A stretch of 36,558 nt of DNA from Endozoicomonas acroporae (lineage in GTDB: Bacteria; Pseudomonadota; Gammaproteobacteria; Pseudomonadales; Endozoicomonadaceae). The notes under the pieces are model-generated. The model made no database searches. It worked only from the letters and a program-made list of their open reading frames with translations, and had not been told where the DNA came from. The translations under genes and the position numbers were made by a program. Of this stretch, positions 17,001 to 24,461 are shown piece after piece (the first letter of the stretch is position 1; each line of letters begins with the position of its first letter). The stretch is from NCBI RefSeq assembly GCF_002864045.1, contig NZ_PJPV01000041.1, positions 1-36,558 on the forward strand. Direction: 5' to 3'.

Positions 17001-18270
17001 TATTGATCATGTCCAAGAGTTAAAATGGTTGGTGATTAAATCGGATGACCAACTTCAGAAAATGTTTGCGAGTGATAAGATTGATCTGGACACCCGCAGG
17101 AAACTCTTACATCATCTTTTATTATTGTCAAATGGCAAAAACGCTACCCAATTGGTTGATCTTGTGTATGACGACTTGAAAGATCAATACTATATTATCG
17201 AACCATCTTGTTGGAGTTACCGCCTGGCGTTTAAGGTTCCACCGGGTCAGCCACTTCCGGGTCATAAAGAAAAGATCAGGAATGTCCTGCTGGAGCAAGG
17301 GCTGCAGTATGCCAGCCGACGGGTTCGAAATGATAAAGACCTTGTATTACCAACCATTGCAAAGCACCCAAATGACTTGCAATATGTTAGCCAAGGACTG
17401 AAGAATGACAGAGATGTCGTCATGGCCGCAGTCACTCAACAAGGCAAACAGCTGAAATATGCAAGCCCGGATTTTCAGGATAATGTTGATGTTGTAAGGG
17501 CCGCTGTCGCACAGTGTTCGGATGCTCTGCGTCATGCAAGTGAAAGAATCCGAAGCGATAAAAGCATTATTGAAACCTTAATTGCTGATGATGCTGATGA
17601 TATTGGTCTCTTGGTTCATGTTAAGCAAGAACTATTGAAGGATCGCGATTATTTGCTGGGCCTAATCGGACATAATCCTTTAGCTTTCAGGTATGCTAAT
17701 ACTTGGCTTCGAGATGATCCTGACTTTATCGTTTCAGCAATCGACGCAAATCCCGGAGTCTGGGAATACATACCCTCACCCTTGAAAACAGAACTTGAAT
17801 CTGCAAGATCACAACACAAAAGTCAGACTGAAAGTCTTCAGACTAAGGCTGCTGGTGTAAGATCCTCTGATCCTGATGTTTGTAGCTCTGTTAAGTCAAG
17901 AGCGTTCACCAATACTGGCTGCTTTCCGGTTGTCAATCTTTTCAATCCTTTAATCATGACAGTCGCGCACTCTGTTCGTCCCCATGTTCTGAATGCTTCT
18001 CGCACAGATGATGGTTTTGTGCATCACAGACGGCAGGCTTCAGCGTGCCCGGTTGAATCGTTTCCAGCAGTTGTTTTGCCAGATGTTTTTCACAGCCAAA
18101 ATCATCCCAGTTCACAGTTATTAATGGTGTCCCCATTGAGCGGCAGATCTGTGGCAGGATGGCCTCATGATAGTTATGGATATCGCAGAGGTACGTCAGT
18201 GGGGTTCCATCCTCGGCACTTCTTGCCCGCTCAATCAGACGACTATGGGCAATGTTCGGAGCGGTTCTGA
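14077..18270 (+). CDS. PEP-synthase-like ATP-grasp/phosphohistidine protein with DUF4116-type repeats
   Basis: A 1397-codon ORF; GAGGG precedes ATG. After a ~75-residue leader it carries a PPDK/PEP-synthase N-terminal ATP-grasp domain: LGGKGMFLRRM (about 80-90), PVIVRSSGINEDNYGDAQAG with R201, and VDVEFAID...LFLLQVRPVTRL with E385 and R400. Next is a swivel domain with GGRNDHVGIFLRQKKIP, where H483 matches the phosphorylated His. The PEP-binding barrel of PEP synthase is absent. Instead there are ~550 residues of unknown fold, then six or so 25-residue units (about 1075-1247; Y-A/V-S and ND-D-V patterns such as LQYVSQGLKNDRDVV), as in DUF4116. The tail after about 17950 is antisense to the deoxynucleoside kinase and is probably read-through. 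It might phosphorylate an unknown substrate. Confidence 0.75.
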   Translation: MFHVKAHYLGYQNPATNPNIDTRSLNLSDGGSRPARRYINDYDPRGNPAVNNPLAKRLCSSHVSSPFHQANHSPPNREQLGGKGMFLRRMQEIGLSVPPFQCVTAEVMNALEQHPLDTRLLAPYLSGITSEPWVETSLMNIRKYLNALPPSEQTKRNDWLAGLAIFVASNDFYQQVKDSEAAKHIRALRDQISRSQPVIVRSSGINEDNYGDAQAGKYLSEVQGEDDVLRTCLKVMASGYRPELCSGGIPQPMALIIQKCINCKYGGVAMSFQSLQGDNTVRVEYTSGQPRGIVGGQSGNTPHRIDIVRKDCKEGAYNAQYIRGTISSHFILDKNTENNGYSETAIDTDAQSDGDGYRLSDDQIEQLMQAVTKLEDLLLCPVDVEFAIDHQGRLFLLQVRPVTRLPGGMEFAMPIPKETLASGEGVSEGYCTGSLWLANKQATDTMPEGAIVVAQHAEEWMLEPEFLKRVGGFAVAAGGRNDHVGIFLRQKKIPLMVAGGQYPAVVAQVGQQATLACARFNGKPGAFIVTGDLSRKLVSYGSLSSAFSDVPLARDIPSWEDLSLPQGTFCQVASGFHWLSDQNARLLALFAPGGGLDCLAHPIKLSMSPQRAHLVAETRDSVNRLIHGAEALLDGYRAFLLLAGDSSSDRVKSLLAESLLLITRFETLKQTITSTVNTIIHPLHAVETSRPPVGRFRQWVSACHQLQSSLEALNPSEAEQVRSVHELIFALHKRFVEALGPVTMDSGQGRLSNERCITYVDCTAPGGSAVKTPLLNPSCKQLLNDIGKSGTVVSMDDALIVNLVLGSHVCVIELLEHAEGGKGRILRLKVSDSFKKPDGSDKPGKLKRMWFLAQLLKAVELDKDADGIKLSCNAVAGEIIVECHRMKLRSTMQEAFEKLLSVLCGMSNLDLHLKDRPIVEGDQWNFNFLAQRLNNDFSEEANRFAFNHCLFLLVYSFAGIISSYSSLLSKYHQQFIDHVQELKWLVIKSDDQLQKMFASDKIDLDTRRKLLHHLLLLSNGKNATQLVDLVYDDLKDQYYIIEPSCWSYRLAFKVPPGQPLPGHKEKIRNVLLEQGLQYASRRVRNDKDLVLPTIAKHPNDLQYVSQGLKNDRDVVMAAVTQQGKQLKYASPDFQDNVDVVRAAVAQCSDALRHASERIRSDKSIIETLIADDADDIGLLVHVKQELLKDRDYLLGLIGHNPLAFRYANTWLRDDPDFIVSAIDANPGVWEYIPSPLKTELESARSQHKSQTESLQTKAAGVRSSDPDVCSSVKSRAFTNTGCFPVVNLFNPLIMTVAHSVRPHVLNASRTDDGFVHHRRQASACPVESFPAVVLPDVFHSQNHPSSQLLMVSPLSGRSVAGWPHDSYGYRRGTSVGFHPRHFLPAQSDDYGQCSERF

Positions 18271-18670
18271 GATAAATGACCGCGCTGATCACCGGATAAT
18301 CCTCCAGTCTGCGCTGGATTTCACAATAATGCAGCATATAGCGTTCATCCGGTTTGACCATCCCCAGAAAGTTCGCCTGGGTAAAAATCAAATCAGAGTA
18401 AAGGGAACGCTCAATCAGATAGTTGCGGTCAGTGGGCAACTGCTCAACAATGCTGGCCCGGCGATTGGTAATGTACTCCTGAAACTGAATACGCTTAACT
18501 GCATCGTTTGGGTGGTCTGTGAACTCCTGAAGCAGTCGTGTAAATTCCGGGTCATTCACAGGCTCCTGAATGGCGTCCCAGCCCAGCTCTGCTGCCAGTT
18601 TGGGAAGAAGAGTTGACTTGCCCGCAGCAATGTTGGCTTCTACAGCGACAAAGTGATTGGTTTGCTTCAT
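17954..18670 (-). CDS. Deoxynucleoside kinase (deoxyguanosine/deoxyadenosine kinase family)
   Basis: A 238-residue protein from ATG 18670; a TTG-started extension to 18697 is less likely. It phosphorylates deoxynucleosides for salvage. Walker A is ANIAAGKST (12-20), very close to the G-N-I-A-A-G-K-S-T of dGK/dAK enzymes. QEPVND (35-40) holds the substrate-binding Glu. LIERSLYSDLIF (about 85-96) is the ERS/DRS motif. IYLRTAP and RLIERARSAEDGTPLTYL hold the lid arginines. About the last 30 residues (from LKPAVCDAQNHH) look unlike the family and overlap the tail of the large plus-strand ORF. The genes were probably brought tail to tail by a deletion or insertion that removed one or both native stops. 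Confidence 0.85.
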   Translation of the reverse strand: MKQTNHFVAVEANIAAGKSTLLPKLAAELGWDAIQEPVNDPEFTRLLQEFTDHPNDAVKRIQFQEYITNRRASIVEQLPTDRNYLIERSLYSDLIFTQANFLGMVKPDERYMLHYCEIQRRLEDYPVISAVIYLRTAPNIAHSRLIERARSAEDGTPLTYLCDIHNYHEAILPQICRSMGTPLITVNWDDFGCEKHLAKQLLETIQPGTLKPAVCDAQNHHLCEKHSEHGDEQSARLS

Positions 18671-19178
18671 TAAGGACCCCGGTGACTGATGATACAACTC
18701 ATGATGCTTCCGTGCTGGTCATGAGAAGGGGAGGCACTTTATGAGGTTAGACGTCCATGATCAATAAGTAATAGGCGGAAAGGGGGTAGGCTTGGCCGTG
18801 ATATGGCTTAATTGGCCCTGGCAGACTAAGTGGGTTGGATTGAGTCTTGTTGATATTTTGGGTGTGTTGTCAATGTCTAAAGACCCGAAAAGCGATGTAA
18901 CTGTTCCATAAGAGCAACTAAAAAAAACAATAATCCTTGTTATTTAACTATTTTCTTATGAAACATTTGCAAGATGTTGAGCTGGGTCAACTTTTTGTAA
19001 GTTTGCAGTGGATACAATGCGCGCAGTTTTTGGATGGAAGATTTTGATCAAGTCTGAAAGATTCTGGCTGCTGCATGTGAACGGTACAGTCAACATACTG
19101 AACACCTTGTCAACCAGGCAGCTTTCCCAAAATCCAATATTTCCCCTCATCTTGTCGTAAGACAACAGGAATACAGCT
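18671..19178. other. Intergenic region upstream of the porin
   Basis: About 500 bases without a supported gene. 18913-18960 is strongly AT-rich (A-tract plus TTGTTATTTAAC), a plausible upstream element and promoter zone for the porin. The remainder would make a long 5' leader. A 29-codon ORF from 18958 has no supporting evidence. Confidence 0.4.
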
Positions 19179-20330
19179 GTGAAAAAGACACTGCTTGCTA
19201 CTGCAATTCTTCTCGCTACATCTGCGGCTAACGCGGCCTGGACTTCTCCGGATGGTTCTTTGACCATTGGTGGTGATGCTGAGATTAACTTTGATGTGTT
19301 TAAAAACGAGAACGGCATTAATGCCGACTATGTAAACCAAGGTAACATTGATAACGATAAGAAAGGCGAAACTATTACTCAACTCAATGATGACTCCCGC
19401 ATCAAACTGATGGTTGAATGGAAAACCGCCCGTGAAGACGGCGCTTATCTCTCTGCAAAGATTGAACCTCTGGTTCGTACCGATGGTACTGTCAGAGTAG
19501 ACGACGCTTATTTCATGTTTGGCCGTGAAGACAGCTGGGCATTCCAGATTGGTCGTTACGAAGCTATGAACCTGTTTCCACTGGGTAAAGACGTTGCACT
19601 GTTCTACGCTGATGGTGGTGATGGCATTGGCAAGGGCATTTACTACTATATGGCGAAAGAAGCCCGTGGTCGCCGTGATGCCGCTGGTCAGGCTCGTATT
19701 ATGAGTGAAATGGGCAACTGGACAGCCGAAGTTTCCACAGTTTACGGCAATACAGCAGATTTGCTCGGTGCTTCCAGAGAATACGTTGATGGGGATAACG
19801 ATACTTTAGATTCTGACAACAACAGTTTCATGGTTCGTCCAGCTGTTAACTACTTGAGCGATGATGGTGCCTTCAGTGTCAGCTTCGGTGGTGAATATGA
19901 AGTGAGTGGCGACTCTGTCACAGTTGATGGTAAAGGAATTAATACTGGTGAAGTTCTGGAGCTTGCGAACCGTTACGGTCTGGCTGCTACCACTACCATG
20001 ACGTTTGGTGATCTTGTTTGGAACACCAGCATCGCAATGCAAGATGCTAAAGACGCTTGGGAAGCGCACACCTTTAACACCAACATCGTTTATAAGAACG
20101 CTTTTGGTCTGGGTACTTCCTACGCTGTTAACAAGTTCACCAATAAGGCTGATGCCGCAGACGCTAAATCTTACGCAGTTTACACTGCTTACACCATGCC
20201 GATCATGGACTTCAACAACGCTACTGTAACGTTTGCACTTTCTTATTCTGATACTGAAAATGCATATGGTATAAAAGATACGGACGAACAAACCACCGCC
20301 TTCCGTAGCCGCTTCAACTACTACTTCTGA
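19179..20330 (+). CDS. Outer-membrane porin
   Basis: A 383-residue protein with a clear Sec signal (MKKTLLATAILLATSAANA, then AWTSPDG). It is a beta-barrel of alternating amphipathic strands and ends FRSRFNYYF, with the terminal Phe recognised by the BAM complex. The start codon is GTG, with AGGA 8 nt upstream. The N-terminal segment SPDGSLTIGGDAEINFDV and the block DDAYFMFGREDSWAFQIGRYEAMNLFPLGKD resemble carbohydrate-type porins, but the substrate cannot be read from sequence. Acidic loops (GDNDTLDSDNNS, KGINTGEV) suggest surface exposure. It is a single gene with a long leader and its own terminator, typical of an abundant, regulated porin. Confidence 0.85.
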   Translation: MKKTLLATAILLATSAANAAWTSPDGSLTIGGDAEINFDVFKNENGINADYVNQGNIDNDKKGETITQLNDDSRIKLMVEWKTAREDGAYLSAKIEPLVRTDGTVRVDDAYFMFGREDSWAFQIGRYEAMNLFPLGKDVALFYADGGDGIGKGIYYYMAKEARGRRDAAGQARIMSEMGNWTAEVSTVYGNTADLLGASREYVDGDNDTLDSDNNSFMVRPAVNYLSDDGAFSVSFGGEYEVSGDSVTVDGKGINTGEVLELANRYGLAATTTMTFGDLVWNTSIAMQDAKDAWEAHTFNTNIVYKNAFGLGTSYAVNKFTNKADAADAKSYAVYTAYTMPIMDFNNATVTFALSYSDTENAYGIKDTDEQTTAFRSRFNYYF

Positions 20331-20355
20331 GCACCAACACGCTTAAAGTTAACCC

Positions 20356-20389
20356 AAAGGCTCCTTGCTCCGGCAAAGAGCCTTTTTTT
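20356..20389 (+). terminator. Rho-independent terminator of the porin gene
   Basis: AAAGGCTC (20356-20363) pairs with GAGCCTTT (20378-20385), with a 14-nt loop, running into seven T residues (20383-20389). It lies 26 nt after the porin stop. Confidence 0.9.
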
Positions 20390-20497
20390 ACGACCGGACT
20401 TGTTCCCGCAATCCCTGGACTGTAGCGATGCCCGAAAGCAAGCCTCTCGCAGGTCTGCCTCCTGGTAAATTATTTCGATGAGTTTGATGTGTACAAT

Positions 20498-20577
20498 CTC
20501 CGCTCACCCTGAGCGGAGTCGAAGGGTGATTGGCACAGTTTTCAGGGGATGGAGTTTACGCCTTTCGACTCCGCTCA
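20498..20577. repeat. REP-like palindromic repeat pair
   Basis: CTCCGCTCA-CCC-TGAGCGGAG (20498-20518) is a perfect 9-bp palindrome. TGAGCGGAGTCGAAGGG (20510-20526) recurs inverted with one mismatch as CCTTTCGACTCCGCTCA (20561-20577), so the whole can form a larger cruciform. The core GACTCCGCTCA resembles intergenic palindromes scattered in many bacterial genomes. Most of the 20390-20635 intergenic stretch is this element plus unassigned sequence. Confidence 0.7.
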
Positions 20578-20635
20578 AGACGAACGGGGTTTGGAGGTCA
20601 ATAAAGGAACCCATCAATCACATTGAAACCATGTA

Positions 20636-21607
20636 CTAGCTTTCAGCAGCTCCGGTTGCAGACGGACCTGATACCGGAGCCGGGTGATTTCTCTCTACTC
20701 CCCGCAAAATACAAACATCTTCTTGCAGTCGGATCTTATCCTGTCCAAGGCGCTCCCGGTATTGGCAGTACCTGGTCTTGAGCAGGTCCTGGTAGAGTTC
20801 ACTGACCGGGCGAGTCTGGCGCTTGTCCAGACCTTCCGTAATGATGCGGTTAAAGATAAACATCCGTCTGGCAAGATCTTCCTGGTCTTTTTCCGGGACA
20901 GGAAACTTCGTCATCAATCGTTTGAAATCCGGAAGTTCTGTTGCAGCTTCCGGGGAGTCGATATCCCCCATACTGGCAATAACGTTGCTAATATCCTCCT
21001 TCTTCACGCCATATTCACCTTCTAACACAGTGCTGAACTCATTCATGCTGTTATTAAAGTTACTCTGGTGATAGGAGGTGTGAATACCTGCCCATAATAG
21101 CCAGAGTGACTTCCAGGAATCCTGGTATCTATTGGTCATATATTGGATAACCAAAAAGTCATCGCTGCTGTATTCATGGTCAGGCTGATCCAGCGGATGA
21201 TTGAGCAGATAGGCTTCATCTTCCATGGCCTGCTCCAGTTCCTGGCTGGCATGCTCCAGTGGTGTCATGGGCCTGGCATTGGCGATGGCTCTCAATACGT
21301 TCAGTGTTGCACCCGCTGCTCCCGCTATGGCCACCGGTTTCCATGAGAACTCTCCAGTGGCTCTGGTAAGACCAACAAAGGTAACGCCAGCAATACCACC
21401 CAAAGCACCTGAAATACCACCCTTAGCGGCCATGCCTGCAAGATAGCTTGTTGATATATTGAGTTTTTTGACAGTATGCCGACCTAATGCCGCCTGTTTG
21501 TCATCTGCGGTATATACATGCCCGTCCGGGCTCTCTATGCCAAATGCGGCATTTGATGCGCGAATTAAAGATCCGCCCATTTGCTGTTGCAAAGCTGCTG
21601 GTTCCAT
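20636..21607 (-). CDS. Unknown glycine-rich, possibly membrane-inserting protein
   Basis: A 323-residue protein from ATG 21607, preceded by AAAGG; the frame stays open to an ATG at 21712 with a poorly placed ribosome site. I do not recognise a family. About residues 55-85 (SYLAGMAAKGGISGALGGIA, then VTFVGL) and 93-110 (VAIAGAAGATLNVL) are Gly/Ala-rich hydrophobic stretches that could form a membrane hairpin, as in some secreted effectors or translocators. The rest is helical and charged, with no signal peptide. The C-terminus is Pro/Ser/Ala-rich. It diverges from the first Tgl-like/AAA+ gene across a 356-bp AT-rich region. An effector role is only a guess. Confidence 0.6.
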   Translation of the reverse strand: MEPAALQQQMGGSLIRASNAAFGIESPDGHVYTADDKQAALGRHTVKKLNISTSYLAGMAAKGGISGALGGIAGVTFVGLTRATGEFSWKPVAIAGAAGATLNVLRAIANARPMTPLEHASQELEQAMEDEAYLLNHPLDQPDHEYSSDDFLVIQYMTNRYQDSWKSLWLLWAGIHTSYHQSNFNNSMNEFSTVLEGEYGVKKEDISNVIASMGDIDSPEAATELPDFKRLMTKFPVPEKDQEDLARRMFIFNRIITEGLDKRQTRPVSELYQDLLKTRYCQYRERLGQDKIRLQEDVCILRGVERNHPAPVSGPSATGAAES

Positions 21608-21963
21608 AAATTTTACCTTTACTGCTGAATAGTTATTTGAATTATCCAATATATTGCAACCGCCGCCGGACAGGTATAACAACCGGGTCAGTACCGATTG
21701 CAAGCACGTCATGAAATACTCACAGAGTCCTTCTATTTCTCTTTCAGCTGATTCTAGAGAATGATTTTCATTTTGTAATGTCGGAGAACTTAATTGAATA
21801 CGGGGAGTCTAAAAGTGTATTGAAACAATCAATATTAAATATTCGGCTGGATTAACTCTGAATTTCCGGCTCAATTAGAGGTCTCGGCTAAATTTAATGC
21901 CCTTTCTCTGGCAAGCCAATTACAACCCTACTCGTTTCTGTTCGTCAGTAAAGGTGAAAATGC
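21608..21963. other. AT-rich divergent intergenic region
   Basis: It separates the minus-strand glycine-rich gene from the plus-strand Tgl-like/AAA+ gene and must hold both promoters. No gene is supported. AAGGTG at 21951-21956 is the ribosome site for the GTG at 21964. No clear promoter boxes or operators were identified. Confidence 0.35.
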
Positions 21964-24429
21964 GTGAATATGGACTCAGCAATTGTCTGCTTTCACCTGT
22001 CAGGTGTTTCGCTAGTAAAACCCTATCCTATACCTAATGTAGGAGCTGATGTTAATAGCCCCTCTCCTGTAGTCTTTACGAGTTACTGTTCAGGGGGTGT
22101 TCAAGCCGCTCCCAATAAAGTCAGGGCTGAGATGAGGGCCGCTCAAGACAGTCTGAAAACACAAGCGGGTTTCTGCTGCAGTTGGTTGGAAAGGGAAAAA
22201 AGGGAAATATGTGACTATAAAATTGCCCTGGAGGCGTTTATGGCCTTTGGGATGCCAGTTACAAAAGCGTCCCCTGACTGTATTGATGATCCCATTTTTC
22301 TCAATCATCTCAGCGCTACAGGCAGGATAAAGGTTCCTCACACAGACTACCCGGAACGTTTCAGCCATGGGCCCCTGGCTGAGCAATTCGCCAACAGCAT
22401 TATCCACTGGCTCCAGCTCATTAACACACCCTACGCTGAACGAGACTCATATTCAGTGACGGAAGATGATGCTTCAAAGCAACGGCTGAAACCACAAAAA
22501 AAATCTCTGGGAATCTTTTATCCTGAGGATTATCAGGTTCATGAACTTCCCAAACTGTCTAAAAGCAAGCTCTACGGGATGCACTCTCTACCGGAATATT
22601 TTGACCCGGAATTCAAAGCCAGCTTTGTCGCAAAGGGTAACAAACATACCCCAAGTGAGTCTCTTGAGGCTTTTTTTCATGGTCCTACCATAGCGGACTG
22701 TGCCACAGCCATGCTGGCCTGTCAGTATCGAGCCATTGAAACCATCATTGGCACCAGCAAGTTCAACAGGATCTTTGGTTCACCGGTCTCAAAATTCAGA
22801 ATTGCCCGCTGGCTTTATGCTGGCAGCAACAATACTGATCCGATCGATGTTAACAACCCTCTTTACCGTCTGTTTGACGATCTTCTGTATGTGAAACAAC
22901 CTTCCCTGGATCCAGTGATGAAGCTGTCTGAGTCGGATATCAATAAGGGTGATATCCTCTATATCCTGGGCGTTGACAGCTACCGCGCAAAGCACAAAAC
23001 CGGTGATTATATGGGGTATAATCTGATATGCACCGGGCAAAACAGCAGTGGCCGCAATCTCTATCTGGGGTTTGGTCCGGATAGTTTCGTTGAGCCGAAA
23101 ACCTATGACCAGATAAAACGTATGTTGATTGAAGGTTATAACAAACCACCGAGTACTGAGACACTCCGTGCTATCAAGCGGGGGGAAACAGATTATGCTC
23201 AGTGGGTCGACCACATCGTGCCTGATGACCATTCTATTGGTGGTATCAAGTGTGCGCTTCGCTTCAGTCTTTTTCGTTGGGAATGCTTTACGGCACATTA
23301 CGATCAAGCCTGGCATCAGCAACCACTGTTGCCTTTACCATCGGCCAGGGAACCAAAGCCGGTGGATCATGGTTCACCATTCCCCAGTGAAAATCTTGTT
23401 GATGATTTCGAACATTTTGAATCCGCCTCATCACAGCAGGACCTGATGAAGCAGACTGCCCTGAAGTTCACTCACTCCGTGATTAATAATCTGAATGGGA
23501 CACCGGACAAGAAAAAGCCCATGGGACTATTCCTGACCGGACAGCCGGGAATAGGAAAAACCCATCTTTGTGTGGCGGTTGCCAGAAAGGCAGCCGAATA
23601 TGGTGTCAACACCCTGTATATAAACGAAGCAAAAGCAGGTAGCCTCTTGCAGGATTTTGGCGGTGATCTAAAACGATGGTATAAAAATGTTGACGAAATC
23701 CTTGCCGGTAAGGATTTGGTGGTATTCGATGATGCCAACCGTGAGTCCGGGTGTACCCAACTATTTCTGGCGAAAATAATGGAACATGTGATGACGGGTA
23801 ACAACGCCATCATGGTCAGCTCAAATCACCTTATTCCTGTCAAAAATGCAACGCCTGGCTTTGTTGACCCTTTAACTGAAACTGCCCATAACTTTTTTTA
23901 CCTGAGTGAATTGCAGGGACGCAGTTACCGTTCCCAATGGTGGCACAATCCTGAAGTGAACTCAGCTGACGCATTATCGCGACTGGGTCAGTATCAAGGT
24001 TGCAAAGCGGCGGCCGTGCTTACAGAGCAATCGGTATCAATGGACGATGTCGCTAAAAAACTCAGTATTCCGGTGTGCCAGATCCGTCGTGTGGGTCGCT
24101 ATCATTTGTCTGGAAGCCGTTGTTTCAGCCCCGATTACTATTTCAGCGATTTATCCAAGGCACGGCATCAGGCTGTTTTTATGGAGTGTAGTATCAAGGG
24201 TGATGAATCTCACTATTGCAGAAATAAAATCGAGCAGTTCTTACATGTTGTTCAGAGAGTACATAACGAAGGCTTGAAGCTGGTTGTCAAAACCGATAAA
24301 CGCCTACTGTTTTTAAAAGATGTGCAGAAATTTCTGGATGAAAATATTTGGGGGCAAGAGAACACCCCGGGAATTATTGACCGGCTAAAGCATATGTTTC
24401 CAGACTTCATTACGACGCGCTCAATATAG
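21964..24429 (+). CDS. Tgl-like domain fused to a DnaC/IstB-like AAA+ ATPase, copy 1
   Basis: An 821-residue protein starting GTG, with AAGGTG 7 nt upstream; ATG 21970 is spaced poorly. About 236-400 resembles Bacillus spore transglutaminase Tgl. FFHGPTIADCATAMLACQY, then AIETIIGTSKFN, parallels Tgl's segment around its catalytic Cys116, placing C246 as nucleophile. GDILYILG and YNLICTG...LYLGFGPD parallel the strands carrying Tgl Glu187 and His200, but Tyr352 and Phe370 stand there. About 515-650 is an AAA+ domain: Walker A GQPGIGKT (526-533), Walker B DLVVFDDAN (D589, D590), sensor-1-like IMVSSN. The C-terminal ~150 residues are unknown. No signal or membrane segment is seen. The second copy at 25742 has the same layout. 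Function unknown. Confidence 0.7.
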   Translation: MNMDSAIVCFHLSGVSLVKPYPIPNVGADVNSPSPVVFTSYCSGGVQAAPNKVRAEMRAAQDSLKTQAGFCCSWLEREKREICDYKIALEAFMAFGMPVTKASPDCIDDPIFLNHLSATGRIKVPHTDYPERFSHGPLAEQFANSIIHWLQLINTPYAERDSYSVTEDDASKQRLKPQKKSLGIFYPEDYQVHELPKLSKSKLYGMHSLPEYFDPEFKASFVAKGNKHTPSESLEAFFHGPTIADCATAMLACQYRAIETIIGTSKFNRIFGSPVSKFRIARWLYAGSNNTDPIDVNNPLYRLFDDLLYVKQPSLDPVMKLSESDINKGDILYILGVDSYRAKHKTGDYMGYNLICTGQNSSGRNLYLGFGPDSFVEPKTYDQIKRMLIEGYNKPPSTETLRAIKRGETDYAQWVDHIVPDDHSIGGIKCALRFSLFRWECFTAHYDQAWHQQPLLPLPSAREPKPVDHGSPFPSENLVDDFEHFESASSQQDLMKQTALKFTHSVINNLNGTPDKKKPMGLFLTGQPGIGKTHLCVAVARKAAEYGVNTLYINEAKAGSLLQDFGGDLKRWYKNVDEILAGKDLVVFDDANRESGCTQLFLAKIMEHVMTGNNAIMVSSNHLIPVKNATPGFVDPLTETAHNFFYLSELQGRSYRSQWWHNPEVNSADALSRLGQYQGCKAAAVLTEQSVSMDDVAKKLSIPVCQIRRVGRYHLSGSRCFSPDYYFSDLSKARHQAVFMECSIKGDESHYCRNKIEQFLHVVQRVHNEGLKLVVKTDKRLLFLKDVQKFLDENIWGQENTPGIIDRLKHMFPDFITTRSI

Positions 24430-24461
24430 ACCAACCTGTCAGAAAAAAGTTGGAACGCCGA

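Noticed and set aside
17480..17500. TGTTGTAA resembling a Ter core inside the giant ORF
   Set aside because: The position after GTTGTAA and an upstream G do not fit the Ter consensus. Several such 7-mers are expected by chance in 36 kb, and others (near 15021 and 21919) also mismatch.
17954..18270. C-terminal part of the giant plus-strand ORF as genuine protein
   Set aside because: The opposite strand is a clear deoxynucleoside kinase, and the plus-strand residues here look like random read-through, so function should not be assigned to this tail.
18958..19047. 29-codon ORF (MKHLQDVELGQLF...) upstream of the porin
   Set aside because: No ribosome site, no recognisable motif, and it lies in a likely promoter/leader region. 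Chance is enough to explain it.
22789..23322. 177-residue minus-strand ORF
   Set aside because: It is antisense to the Tgl-like domain of copy 1. A similar shadow occurs at the same place in copy 2, which only reflects shared plus-strand coding.
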